Below are positions 34,151 to 42,222 of a stretch of 62,331 nt of DNA, one piece after another (the first letter of the stretch is position 1; each line of letters opens with the position of its first letter). The stretch comes from CAZKRU01 sp964555235 (GTDB lineage: Bacteria > Verrucomicrobiota > Verrucomicrobiia > Methylacidiphilales > CAMAQI01), in assembly GCA_964555235.1 (NCBI GenBank), contig CAZKRU010000013.1:1-62331 (forward strand), written 5' to 3'. The translations under genes were made by a program, and so were the position numbers. Under the pieces are notes generated by a model that worked only from the letters and a program-made list of their open reading frames with translations, ran no database searches and was not told the origin of the DNA.

Positions 34151-35362
34151 ATGTCATTTCAAAATTTGGGATTAAGCGATGCACTGGTGCAGGGTGCCCA
34201 GTCGATGGGGTATGGGGATCCGACTCCGATTCAACTCCGAGCCATTCCGGTGATCCTTCAAGGAAAAGATCTCATCGCCTCGGCGCAGACGGGGACCGGG
34301 AAGACGGCCGCGTTTGGCTTTCCCATCTTGTCCATGCTTGGGAAAAGTGGTCGGTTGCGGTGTCTGGTTCTGGAGCCGACGCGTGAACTTGCGGCGCAAG
34401 TGGAAACGGCCTTTCGGGATTATGCACGTCAGACCAATCTTCAAATCGGCGTCATGTATGGCGGGGTCGGTTATGGCACTCAAAAGGATCAACTGAAGGC
34501 TGGATTGGATGTGCTCGTTTCAACTCCGGGACGGTTGTTGGATCATTTGGAGCAAGGGACGCTCAAGCTCGATACGATTGAATACCTGATCCTGGACGAG
34601 TGCGATCGGATGCTCGATATGGGATTTCTTCCGGACGTGAGAAGGATTGTTCAGCAGTGTCCGAAAAAACGTCAGACGCTTCTTTTTTCGGCAACCGTTC
34701 CGACAGAAATTGAGCGCGTCGTTTCTTGGGCGATGCACGAACCGGAGCGGGTTGAAATTGGAGCGCGACGTTCTCCGGCCGAAACCGTGACGCATGCTTT
34801 TTATCCGGTGGCATCCACCCAAAAATTTGATCTCCTGCTCGCATTGCTGGAGCGGACCAATTTCGACAGTGTCCTGATCTTTTGCCGAACCAAACATGAG
34901 GCCGACCGGATTTCACATCGACTGAAAGAAGCGAATCATTCCGTGGCGGTGCTTCATGCGAATCGCACTCAAAATGAGCGAATGGAAGCGTTGGAAGGAT
35001 TTAAGTCAGGCCGTTACGAAGTGATGGTGGCGACCGATATTGCTTCGCGTGGAATTGATGTGGCGGGAGTGAGTCATGTGGTGAATTACGATGTGCCGCA
35101 GCATCCGGAAGATTATGTGCATCGCATCGGTCGGACCGGTCGTGCGCTCACGATTGGGGATGCCTTTACGCTGGTGACCGGTGAGGACTTGGAGCATGTA
35201 AAATCGATCGAGCGATTTATCGGCCAGGCGGTTCCTCACGAGAAGCTCGAAAGATTTCCCTACGTCTACACCGCGCTCTTTGATCCAAAAACTTGGACCC
35301 AAGCGCCGATGCGCGGGGGACGGACGTTGCGTGGATTTAGTGTGACGCGTCGCCGTCGCTGA
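34151..35362 (+). CDS. RNA helicase of the DEAD-box family with DECD motif II
   Basis: A 403-residue, RhlE-like ATP-dependent RNA helicase. All motifs are present: Q-motif region PTPIQLRAIP, motif I AQTGTGKTAAF, Ia PTRELA, Ib TPGRLLD, motif III SATVP, motif V VATDIASRGIDVAGV and VI HRIGRTGRA. Motif II reads DECD (149-152) in place of DEAD. The C-terminal tail is short and basic (RTLRGFSVTRRRR), probably for RNA binding. The stop overlaps yidD by one base (TGATG), so they are coupled. No ribosome site is clear at the ATG 34151. Its likely role is ribosome or RNA remodelling. Confidence 0.93.
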   Translation: MSFQNLGLSDALVQGAQSMGYGDPTPIQLRAIPVILQGKDLIASAQTGTGKTAAFGFPILSMLGKSGRLRCLVLEPTRELAAQVETAFRDYARQTNLQIGVMYGGVGYGTQKDQLKAGLDVLVSTPGRLLDHLEQGTLKLDTIEYLILDECDRMLDMGFLPDVRRIVQQCPKKRQTLLFSATVPTEIERVVSWAMHEPERVEIGARRSPAETVTHAFYPVASTQKFDLLLALLERTNFDSVLIFCRTKHEADRISHRLKEANHSVAVLHANRTQNERMEALEGFKSGRYEVMVATDIASRGIDVAGVSHVVNYDVPQHPEDYVHRIGRTGRALTIGDAFTLVTGEDLEHVKSIERFIGQAVPHEKLERFPYVYTALFDPKTWTQAPMRGGRTLRGFSVTRRRR

Positions 35363-35610
35363 TGCTCATGAGACGAGTCCTGATCGGGTTCATTCAATTT
35401 TATCAGGCAGCACTCTCACCGCTCAAGGCAATGTTTGGAGCGGAAATGGGCCGCTGTCGTTTTTCGCCAACGTGCTCCCAATACACTATTGAAGCGTTGG
35501 AGTGTCACGGAGTTTTTCGAGGAAGTCGATTGGCGATCGGACGCATCTGTCGATGTCATCCGTGGGGTGGCTGTGGGGATGATCCAGTGCCTCCGCGTGC
35601 CTCTCGGTGA
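35362..35610 (+). CDS. yidD: Membrane protein insertion efficiency factor YidD
   Basis: A small 82-residue protein that helps YidC insert inner-membrane proteins. It has the family pattern: LIGFIQFYQAALSPL, a spacer, then CRFSPTCSQYTIEALECHGVFRG, RICRCHPWGGCGDDPVP. Length is normal. It usually lies with rnpA and yidC; here it is coupled to the helicase stop instead, with those genes not in view. The downstream spacer holds a palindrome. Confidence 0.92.
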   Translation: MLMRRVLIGFIQFYQAALSPLKAMFGAEMGRCRFSPTCSQYTIEALECHGVFRGSRLAIGRICRCHPWGGCGDDPVPPRASR

Positions 35611-35624
35611 AGTAAGTTATTCCT

Positions 35625-35687
35625 CACACAAAGCTCCTGTCCGTGGAACAGGCTGACACGGCTGTGAAGGGAACCTCCTCACACAAA
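35625..35687. repeat. CACACAAAGCTCCTG dispersed module, copy 1
   Basis: This 63-bp module starts CACACAAAGCTCCTGTCCGT, contains a CCTGTCCGTGGAACAGG hairpin and ends CTCCTCACACAAA. A very similar 63-bp copy is at 43705-43767. It runs directly into the large palindrome at 35677-35784. Confidence 0.8.
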
Positions 35688-35784
35688 GGCACGAAGCCAC
35701 AATCGGAAGGTGTTTTTTTGTTTCATCTCATAAAAAATCGGAAATGGCTTCACAAGCTTTGTGGCTTCGTGCCTTTGTGTGAGG
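35677..35784. repeat. Perfect 26-bp inverted repeat (hairpin) downstream of yidD
   Basis: The arms 35677-35702 (CCTCACACAAAGGCACGAAG and on) and 35759-35784 (to CCTTTGTGTGAGG) are exact reverse complements over 26 bp, with a 56-bp loop. Arms contain short tandem-like units (CACAAAGGCACGAAGCCACAA is 21 bp of them). It lies between yidD and the opposing malQ gene and could also end transcription from both sides. Confidence 0.85.
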
Positions 35785-35911
35785 AACGACTTACTTCACC
35801 GAGAGGCACCAAGTCACAAAACTTTTGAGGCCTTTTTGCTTTATGATGATTTCTGAGTTCGTGAGTTCCAGATTAAAAATAGCTTCCTCCGTGGGCCGCG
35901 CGAGAAATATT

Positions 35912-37597
35912 TTAGATGCGCCCCGACTGACGAACGAGTTTTCGGAAAAATTTAAGGCGTGGACCAAATTTGGGGTGTGTCTCGAATGTCGAAAGCGGCG
36001 AGGCGAGGCGCTGACTCCAATTACTATCTGCTGCAGAGCCCGGTTCGTTATAACGTTCTGCCGTTCCGAGAAGATCGGGGAGAAGCAGTACGGCAAGCCA
36101 GCTCGGACTTTCCATCAGCACGCGAAGCAGGGCTTCATGGAGATCCTTTCGGAAATCGGGGTCGGGATATTTTCCTTCCATTCCAGCGAATTTCAAAATG
36201 CGATTCAGTTCCAGCCACGCTTCATGACCTTCCGGACGGACCCAGCGATGAACCAGCTCCTCGTAGAGAACTTTGAGGGGGGAATGGTCGTGCGTGGCGT
36301 AGGTCGCAAGACTCAAGGGAGGATAGGTCTGGGGATCGACAAATTCGCGGGTCGATTCGTTTCGTTCAAAGAACGGAATGGAAAATCCGGGAATTCCGAG
36401 TCGCTGTAAGAGAGGGCGTACGTAATTGGGAACCACTCCGAGATCTTCCGCGACGACTCCCGTTTTACCGGCGGCTTCCAGAATGATGGAGAGAAGTCGC
36501 TCCCCCTGAGCGGCGTTGACTTGTGCCGAGTCTTCCGGCTCATCGGGTCCCGGAAGAAATTGCGGGAGGCGTCCACCGGTTTTGGCTTTGGCTTCTTCCG
36601 GGGTGAGATCGACAAACTCGAGATTTCGCTCGGGGAGCCACGGAAAGGAGTAGATCCGAAAGAATCCGAGCACATGGTCAATCCGAAAGAGATTAAAAAT
36701 TTCGGAAGTTTTTTGAACGCGCTGACGCCACCAGCGAAAATCTTCCGCTTCATTGGCCTTCCAGTGGTAGAGCGGGATTCCCCAGTTTTGTCCCCACTGG
36801 GAGGTGAATTTTTCGCCTTGAAAGAATTTCTCAGGAGGCGCTCCCCCGGACCACTCGAGATCAAAGAGTTCGCGATGGGCCCAAACATCGGCGCTGTATC
36901 GACTGACGCCGAAGGGAATATCTCCCATGAGCTGAACTTTTTTTCGATCGGCTTCCTCGCGGAGATCCCCCCACTGTTGAAAGGCGATCCATTGCACAAA
37001 GGCATGAAATCGGCGACGCAGTTGCCACGTTTTCCCTTTTTTCTGAAGCCAGGATTCGGCTTTTATTTGCGATTGATGTTCGGGCGCCCATTGAGTCCAA
37101 CACGGATTTCCTTTGTAATAATCGAGGAGTGCGCGGAAAAGTGAGTAGCTGGTGAGCCAGGAGGCCTCTTTTTTTTCAAATTGCTCAAATTCCGATAACT
37201 CCGGTGAGAGGAGAAATGTTTTAAAAGCGGCATCGAGGAGTTCGAGCTTGAGAGGTTTCACCTGACGATACTGAACCGCTCCGATCGCAAGTGCGGCAAC
37301 GATCTCGGGATCCGCAATGCGATGGTAATCCGAAGGGGAGAGCCAGGGAATGATTCCGGGTTCTACCGTCAAAAGGGCCGGGTCCAAAGCGACCGAACTA
37401 ATTGCATTGTAGGGACTGTTGTCGCCACCCGTCTCGTTGATCGGAAGGAGCTGTAAAACCGTGATTTTGTTTTCGACGCAAAAGTGAATGGCTTCCCGAA
37501 CCGCCAAGGTATCTCCAATTCCAAGATCTCCGTTACGCCGGAGGGCGAAAACGGGAACCAGCAATCCTGCAAGACGTTGGGCGGCATTGATTGTCAT
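35912..37597 (-). CDS. malQ: 4-alpha-glucanotransferase
   Basis: MalQ transfers alpha-1,4-glucan segments between maltodextrins (disproportionating enzyme, GH77). The 561-residue protein, started at the ATG near 37597 (MTINAAQRLAG), has RRNGDLGIGDTLAV, VLQLLPINETGGDNSPYNAISS, the catalytic nucleophile region FRIDHVLGFFRIYS, the acid/base region VVAEDLGVVPNYV and the final YATHDHSPLK. Length is within family range. Longer open frames upstream to 37663 have no family signature. It is transcribed toward yidD, and its neighbour upstream is divergent. Confidence 0.92.
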   Translation of the reverse strand: MTINAAQRLAGLLVPVFALRRNGDLGIGDTLAVREAIHFCVENKITVLQLLPINETGGDNSPYNAISSVALDPALLTVEPGIIPWLSPSDYHRIADPEIVAALAIGAVQYRQVKPLKLELLDAAFKTFLLSPELSEFEQFEKKEASWLTSYSLFRALLDYYKGNPCWTQWAPEHQSQIKAESWLQKKGKTWQLRRRFHAFVQWIAFQQWGDLREEADRKKVQLMGDIPFGVSRYSADVWAHRELFDLEWSGGAPPEKFFQGEKFTSQWGQNWGIPLYHWKANEAEDFRWWRQRVQKTSEIFNLFRIDHVLGFFRIYSFPWLPERNLEFVDLTPEEAKAKTGGRLPQFLPGPDEPEDSAQVNAAQGERLLSIILEAAGKTGVVAEDLGVVPNYVRPLLQRLGIPGFSIPFFERNESTREFVDPQTYPPLSLATYATHDHSPLKVLYEELVHRWVRPEGHEAWLELNRILKFAGMEGKYPDPDFRKDLHEALLRVLMESPSWLAVLLLPDLLGTAERYNEPGSAADSNWSQRLASPLSTFETHPKFGPRLKFFRKLVRQSGRI

Positions 37598-37745
37598 CGC
37601 TCCTCTGTGTCTATCGGAGCAAAACGAAGAGCGCAAGCGTGGAGCGTCGTGGGTTGACATCATTTTGCGAATAATTCGAGGAAGCGCTCTGACTTTTTTG
37701 ATTTACCTGTTCATGGGGAGTGGGCACTCTGGGGTGAAGCGAGTT

Positions 37746-38717
37746 ATGAAATCCGTTCTTGTCACGGGGGCCGGTGGGTTTATTGGAGGTCATCTCGTGA
37801 GGGCGCTTCGTCATGAGGGGGTTCGTCTCCGTGCGGTGGATGTTAAACCAACATCACAGTGGTTTCAGCGATTTGAGGGGGTCGAGAACCTTCAGTTGGA
37901 TTTACAGCATCAAGCGAACTGTGATCGAGCGGTGGAAGGGATGGACGAAGTCTACAATCTTGCGGCGGACATGGGAGGGATGGGTTTTATTGAATTTCAT
38001 AAAGCGGAGTGCATGTTGAGTGTCTTGATTAATACCCACCTGCTTCTGGCTTCGAAGGAGGCGAAGGTTGAGCGCTATTTTTATTCCTCATCAGCTTGTG
38101 TTTATGCGGCGGAGAAACAGCTTTCTTCCAAGGGGATCGCGCTCAAGGAGGGTGATGCGTATCCCGCGATGCCGGAGGACGGTTATGGCTGGGAGAAATT
38201 ATTTAGCGAGCGGATGTGTCGCCATTTTCAGGAGGATTTCGGTCTCGTCACTCGGGTGGCTCGATATCACAACGTCTACGGTCCCGAGGGGGCGTTCGAG
38301 GGGGGGAGAGAAAAAGCTCCCGCCGCCATTTGCCGTAAAATCGCTGAAGCCAAGCTTTCTGGGAAGGGTGAGATTGAAATCTGGGGGGATGGCGAACAGA
38401 CGCGGAGTTTTCAGTTTATTGACGATTGCATTGTCGGGACTCAGAAAATCATGTCGAGTGAGCGGGTAACGATGCCGATTAATTTGGGGAGCGCTGAATT
38501 GGTCACCGTCAATCAACTGGTGAGTCTGGTCGAGGGGATTGCCGGGATTCAGGTGAAACGAAGTTATAACCTTTTGGCTCCCTTGGGAGTTCGGGGACGA
38601 AATAGTGACAATACTTTGATTCGGGAACTTTTGAATTGGGAGCCGTCGACTCCGCTTCGAGTGGGGATGGAGAAGACCTATGCGTGGATTTACGATCAAA
38701 TAAAGGGACGCGCGTGA
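37746..38717 (+). CDS. NAD-dependent sugar-nucleotide epimerase, GDP-mannose 3,5-epimerase-like
   Basis: A 323-residue extended SDR. It starts MKSVLVTGAGGFIGGHLVRA (NAD motif GxxGxxG), then has NLAADMGGMGFIEFHKAE, a stretch diagnostic of GDP-mannose 3,5-epimerases, YFYSSSACVYA with the catalytic Ser, the YGWEKLFSERM motif with Tyr and Lys, and RNSDNTLI near the end. The predicted reaction converts GDP-mannose to GDP-L-galactose or the gulose isomer for surface glycans. The GTG start of the exosortase gene overlaps its stop (GTGA). Confidence 0.85.
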   Translation: MKSVLVTGAGGFIGGHLVRALRHEGVRLRAVDVKPTSQWFQRFEGVENLQLDLQHQANCDRAVEGMDEVYNLAADMGGMGFIEFHKAECMLSVLINTHLLLASKEAKVERYFYSSSACVYAAEKQLSSKGIALKEGDAYPAMPEDGYGWEKLFSERMCRHFQEDFGLVTRVARYHNVYGPEGAFEGGREKAPAAICRKIAEAKLSGKGEIEIWGDGEQTRSFQFIDDCIVGTQKIMSSERVTMPINLGSAELVTVNQLVSLVEGIAGIQVKRSYNLLAPLGVRGRNSDNTLIRELLNWEPSTPLRVGMEKTYAWIYDQIKGRA

Positions 38718-39709
38718 TTTCGATTTTAACGAGTCGCCGGTTTGCGGTCGCCTCTGGATTTATTTCCATTGCTTTGCTTTTGGCCTGGATGCCGTATTCC
38801 AAATTTCTGATTTCTCATGAGGCCGCTCCGTTGTTGAAGATTGTCTGGGCGTTTTCAGCTAGCGATGACTGGACGCATTGCCGTTTCGTTCCTTTCATTC
38901 TGGCAGGGTTGATTTACTTCCGCTGGCCGGAGCTGAAGCGAATTGAGTGGAAGGGAGAGTGGTGGGGGCTTCCGGTCATGGCGGTTTCGGGGATATTATT
39001 TTGGTTTGGATATGTCACCGATATTTATTATCTCGCCTATTTCATGATGCAGACGCTGATTGCGGGGATGATTCTCTGGTTTTGTGGGCGTCAGATGTTG
39101 ATGGGGCTGGCTTTCCCATTGATGTTTATGGTTTTTATGTGGCCACTTCTTTTTTTGGATAATTGGATTGCGTTTCCGCTTCGGATCCTGATGTCGGGAG
39201 TGTCGCATCACTTTCTGAATTTGGTCGGGGTGGAAAATCTTCAGATTGGAACGGCAATTGTTTCGGCTCCTGATTACGTGACGGGATTGAGGCAAGGGGA
39301 ACGTTTTCAGTTGGACGTAGCGAATCCGTGCAGTGGAATTCGATCGCTCTTTGCACTAACCATGGTGGCGGCGCTTTATAGTTATTTGACTCTTCCCAAG
39401 TTGTGGCAGCGGTGGGGGCTTTTTGTCTGTGCGGCGCCGCTGGCGATTTTTGGAAATTTTATTCGCATCTTAATGCTGACGGGGGGGACGATTTTGTTCG
39501 GAGCTAAGTTTGCGATTGGGACGGAGGCAGAGCCGAGTACCTATCACATGATTGCAGGGTATGTGGTTTTTGTGATTGCGATTGGAGGAATGTTCGGCAT
39601 TGCGGAGATTTTACAGGTGGATTGGCGTGGGAAACTTGAGCGCTTTCGAATTGCGGTACAGAAAGGTCCGGCATCAAAATCGAAGAGATTCGATTCGAAC
39701 GATTATTGA
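38714..39709 (+). CDS. Exosortase (PEP-CTERM-type transpeptidase family)
   Basis: Exosortases cleave C-terminal sorting signals of exported proteins and may pass them to a glycan or lipid. The 331-residue polytopic protein has about eight hydrophobic helices and the three catalytic residues in order: Cys206 in NPCSGIRSLFAL, Arg251 in FGNFIRILML, and His278 in TYHMIAGYVVF. The start is a GTG at 38714 that overlaps the epimerase stop. No EpsI-like extra domain is seen. No PEP-CTERM substrate was recognised in this window, so substrates must be elsewhere. Confidence 0.88.
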   Translation: MISILTSRRFAVASGFISIALLLAWMPYSKFLISHEAAPLLKIVWAFSASDDWTHCRFVPFILAGLIYFRWPELKRIEWKGEWWGLPVMAVSGILFWFGYVTDIYYLAYFMMQTLIAGMILWFCGRQMLMGLAFPLMFMVFMWPLLFLDNWIAFPLRILMSGVSHHFLNLVGVENLQIGTAIVSAPDYVTGLRQGERFQLDVANPCSGIRSLFALTMVAALYSYLTLPKLWQRWGLFVCAAPLAIFGNFIRILMLTGGTILFGAKFAIGTEAEPSTYHMIAGYVVFVIAIGGMFGIAEILQVDWRGKLERFRIAVQKGPASKSKRFDSNDY

Positions 39710-39780
39710 AAAGCTCTCTCCTGTTGGAGGGACTGTTTTTGGATCAATCGAAATCCATTTTGACCGCCAAGCTCCAAGAC

Positions 39781-39805
39781 CTCAACATTGAGGCTTTGCG
39801 GTTAA
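39781..39805. repeat. Half copy of the AACCGC...GCGGTT repeat
   Basis: CTCAACATTGAGGCTTTGCG followed by GTTAA matches the right half of the element at 15269-15320. The left AACCGC arm is missing. Confidence 0.5.
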
Positions 39806-39876
39806 GCCGATTCTTGCCTCCAAGACTCGACGACACGACGGGCTCTCACTTGAGGTATTTGAGGATCTTCATAAAA

Positions 39877-39891
39877 TGCAAATGACTTGCA
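39877..39891 (+). promoter_or_regulatory. Palindrome TGCAAATGACTTGCA, candidate metal-regulator operator
   Basis: A 15-bp palindrome (TGCAA-N5-TTGCA) lies 30 bp upstream of the ABC ATPase start and overlaps a TTGCAC that could be a -35, with TCTAAT 15 bp downstream. Fur-superfamily proteins bind palindromes of this size in front of metal transporters. The regulator is inferred, not identified. Confidence 0.4.
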
Positions 39892-39921
39892 CCAGCGGGT
39901 TTGTTTGTCTAATGCTTTGGG

Positions 39922-40683
39922 ATGGGTTCGGATCATTCGGTTTTAATGCGTCTTTCCGGCGTTGGGGTTCGGTATGGAACCCATTTTGCGGTGGAGGGAG
40001 TGGATCTTGAGATTCGCCGAGGTGAAATTCTCAGCCTGATTGGGCCGAATGGCGCTGGGAAAAGTACGCTTCTCAAAGTTTTGGCGGGGCTTTTAGAGCC
40101 TTCTTCCGGAAAGATGGTTTATCCAGGGGCTTCTTGTCGTCGTTCCTATGTTCCCCAGCAACGGGCGTGGGATCGCTTTCTGCCATTGACCGTCATGGAA
40201 TTTCTTTCGTTGCAAGGCAAACGTCAGGGGTGGTGGTGGGGCGGGGTTGATTCGGCATTGAAAACGAAGGCGATGGCCTGTTTGGAGGAGATGGGAGTTC
40301 TTTCATTGGCGAATCGTCAGATTGGTGGACTCTCGGGAGGGGAGAGTGAGCGGATGTTGATTGCTTTTGCGCTCCTCTCCGAGCCGGAAGTATTGCTCTT
40401 GGACGAACCTCTGGCCGGTGTTGATGTGAAAGGTGGATACGATTTCGAGCGGGTCATCCGGGATTTGAATCAACGACGAGGAATGGCGGTCGTAATGGTT
40501 TCGCACGATCTGCACTTAGTGAATCATCTTTCCCAGCGGGTCGCCTGTTTGAACCAGAAGATTCATTGCATTGGAGATCCGGGGGAAGTCATGCGGGAGC
40601 ATGTGCTTTCCGGGATTTATGGACTCCCATCGACATCGCTCAGTGCGTTGCGACAGCTTCAAACTTTGGGAAAATCGAAATGA
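39922..40683 (+). CDS. Metal ABC transporter ATP-binding protein (ZnuC/MntB-like)
   Basis: A 253-residue ABC ATPase of the Zn/Mn importer group. It opens GVRYGTHFAVEGVDLEIRRGE, with Walker A GPNGAGKSTLLKVL, Q-loop region YVPQQRAWDRFLPLTV, signature GGLSGGESERML, Walker B LLLDEPLAGVDVKG and H-loop VSHDLHLVNHLSQRV. The ending HCIGDPGEVMREHVLSGIYG is typical of this group. Metal cannot be assigned (Zn, Mn or Fe). It overlaps the permease by four bases (ATGA). No substrate-binding lipoprotein gene accompanies it. Confidence 0.88.
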   Translation: MGSDHSVLMRLSGVGVRYGTHFAVEGVDLEIRRGEILSLIGPNGAGKSTLLKVLAGLLEPSSGKMVYPGASCRRSYVPQQRAWDRFLPLTVMEFLSLQGKRQGWWWGGVDSALKTKAMACLEEMGVLSLANRQIGGLSGGESERMLIAFALLSEPEVLLLDEPLAGVDVKGGYDFERVIRDLNQRRGMAVVMVSHDLHLVNHLSQRVACLNQKIHCIGDPGEVMREHVLSGIYGLPSTSLSALRQLQTLGKSK

Positions 40684-41504
40684 GTGAGATGTGGCAATTT
40701 GAATTCATGCGATGCGCGTTGATTTCGGCGCTCATCCTTGGGCCGACTTGTGCCTTTCTCGGGGTTTTTATTACGTTGCGGGGAATGTCCTTTTTCAGTG
40801 ATGCGATTGCTCATGCGTCTCTGACTGGAATCGCGCTCGGGTTTTGGTTTCAAGAGGCGACGGGGACGGAGTTGGAGATTTTCTGGGTCGTTTTTGGGTT
40901 TAACATCATGTTGGCATTACTGATGGCTTACTTTGTTCAAAAGACTCCCCTCTCAGCGGACACCATCATTGCGTTTACTTCTACAGGAAGCGTGGCACTT
41001 GGAGTGCTAATGCTGAGTATGTTGGGGAAATATAGACTTTTCGGGGGGCTCCTCTTCGGGGATATCTATTCGAATGGTCCGACCGATTTATTGCGTCAGT
41101 TACTCTTGGCCGCAGTGATCTTTGGATTTGTCGGGACGCGAATCAAGGGACTGACGCTCTCCGTTTTGGATCCGGACTTGGCACGCGGGCAGGGATGGAA
41201 TCTGACCTGGTTGAATTACGCGTTTGCGATGTTGATTGCGGGGACTGTGGCGGTCGCGATTAAGATGCTCGGAACGTTGCTCCTCGGTGCGCTGATCGTG
41301 ATTCCGCCAGCCGCCGCAAAACTTCTTGCGAAGAGTTTGCGTCAGATGATTTTTATTTCCATGGGAATCGGACTTTTTGCCTCGGCACTGGGAGTTTACC
41401 TTTCGGTGCGTTGGGATTCACCGACGGGGCCGACGATTGTCTTGGTGAATGTTGTGGTACTGTTGGGGGCGTTGTTGTTTCGGAAACAGCGGGGGGCTTG
41501 TTGA
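40680..41504 (+). CDS. Metal ABC transporter permease (ZnuB/MntC-like)
   Basis: A 274-residue permease with 8 or 9 hydrophobic helices, from RCALISALILGPTCAFLGVF to TIVLVNVVVLLGALLF. It has the group's conserved features: GVFITLRGMSFFSDAIAHASLTGIALG, SADTIIAFTSTGSVALGV, and GTLLLGALIVIPPAAA. The start at 40680 overlaps the ATPase gene by four bases, so the pair forms one transporter. With no binding protein here, a distant gene must supply the third part. Confidence 0.87.
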   Translation: MSEMWQFEFMRCALISALILGPTCAFLGVFITLRGMSFFSDAIAHASLTGIALGFWFQEATGTELEIFWVVFGFNIMLALLMAYFVQKTPLSADTIIAFTSTGSVALGVLMLSMLGKYRLFGGLLFGDIYSNGPTDLLRQLLLAAVIFGFVGTRIKGLTLSVLDPDLARGQGWNLTWLNYAFAMLIAGTVAVAIKMLGTLLLGALIVIPPAAAKLLAKSLRQMIFISMGIGLFASALGVYLSVRWDSPTGPTIVLVNVVVLLGALLFRKQRGAC

Positions 41505-41532
41505 GCCACAGAAAGCGCAAAAAGTAATTATT

Positions 41533-41556
41533 GGTAGCGACCTCGATGAGGGTGCT
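41533..41556. repeat. Short GGTAGCGAC hairpin, possible fragment of the palindromic repeat family
   Basis: GGTAGCGACCTCGATGAGG with GTGCTAC forms an imperfect hairpin and resembles an internally deleted GGTAGGGAC element. Weak case. Confidence 0.3.
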
Positions 41557-41618
41557 ACGGCAGCGTCCAAATTACTCTGATTTTTGCTTCTTCTCGATGA
41601 TTTCTTGCAAATCCGTCA

Positions 41619-41639
41619 GGTATGATGTAATGTCATACC
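41619..41639 (+). promoter_or_regulatory. Palindromic operator of the toxin-antitoxin operon
   Basis: GGTATGA-N7-TCATACC is a perfect 7-bp inverted repeat, 18 bp upstream of the antitoxin start. It overlaps a likely -10 (TGTAAT) with TTGCAA upstream as a possible -35. Antitoxins of this type usually repress their own promoter through such a site. Confidence 0.6.
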
Positions 41640-41656
41640 ATGAACGAGAGGCTCAA

Positions 41657-41899
41657 ATGTCTGTAGCGAAAGTGGCGATTACCTTGGATGAGGGGGTGCT
41701 TCAACAGGTGGATCGGTTGGTGCTGAAGCGAGTTTTTCCGAGCCGCAGTCGGGTGATTCAGGAGGCCGTCACTGAAAAGTTGGCACGGCTGGATAAAAGT
41801 CGTTTGGCACGGGAATGTTCGAAGCTCAATGCTGCGGATGAGAGTGCGATGGCGGAAGAGGGGATGACTGGGGAGATGGATCGATGGCCCGTCTATTGA
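41657..41899 (+). CDS. Antitoxin, ribbon-helix-helix type, of a MazEF-like pair
   Basis: From ATG 41657, behind AGAGG, the protein has 80 residues. The N-terminal half (VAKVAITLDEGVLQQVDRLV, then FPSRSRVIQEAVTEKL) fits the beta-strand and two helices of ribbon-helix-helix DNA-binding antitoxins. The acidic C-terminal tail (ADESAMAEEGMTGE) is expected to bind the toxin. It overlaps the toxin gene by 16 bases. A frame running upstream to 41531 is open but lacks a good ribosome site and would cross the operator. Confidence 0.85.
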   Translation: MSVAKVAITLDEGVLQQVDRLVLKRVFPSRSRVIQEAVTEKLARLDKSRLARECSKLNAADESAMAEEGMTGEMDRWPVY

Positions 41900-42222
41900 G
41901 AGGTGAAATTGTTTGGGCGGATTTGAATCCGACCAAAGGTCATGAGCAGAGCGGTCTTCGTCCGGTTTTGATAGTCAGCCACGACGTTTTTAATGAGCGA
42001 TCCGGAACGGTGATAGCCATGGCGTTGACGGGTCAGGCACAGAAAGCGGGATTTCCACTGACTTATGAACTTCCTGAGCGAGGACTTCCTAAAAAATCCT
42101 GGGTGAAGATCAGCCAAATTCGTACGCTCTCGTCCGAGCGATTGGGAAAACGGATTGGCCGGGTGACCCCGGAAGCCCTTGATGAAATTATCGAAGGGTT
42201 GAACGAGATTATTGGGGGGTGA
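41884..42222 (+). CDS. Toxin, MazF/PemK family endoribonuclease
   Basis: A 112-residue MazF-type mRNA interferase that cuts single-stranded RNA at short sites. The family features are the RGEIVWADLNPTKGHEQSGLRPVLIVS start, where the conserved Arg and Pro lie, the central LTGQAQKAG and the C-terminal SWVKISQIRTLSSERLGKRIG with the key Lys/Arg. Length is normal and no frameshift is seen, so the toxin should be active. It overlaps the antitoxin. It lies next to the convergent HTTM gene; the two stops are adjacent. Confidence 0.9.
   Translation: MARLLRGEIVWADLNPTKGHEQSGLRPVLIVSHDVFNERSGTVIAMALTGQAQKAGFPLTYELPERGLPKKSWVKISQIRTLSSERLGKRIGRVTPEALDEIIEGLNEIIGG

Larger units (their letters stand above)
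35611..35911. other. Spacer between yidD and malQ, consists mostly of repeats
   Basis: The module at 35625-35687, the palindrome at 35677-35784 and a CTTCACCGAGAGGCACCAAG tract (about 35795-35815) fill this spacer. The last 90 bases before malQ's stop show nothing recognisable. Confidence 0.6.

Noticed and set aside
35825..36409. 194-codon plus-strand frame after the yidD spacer
   Set aside because: Mostly antisense to malQ, no motif and no ribosome site.
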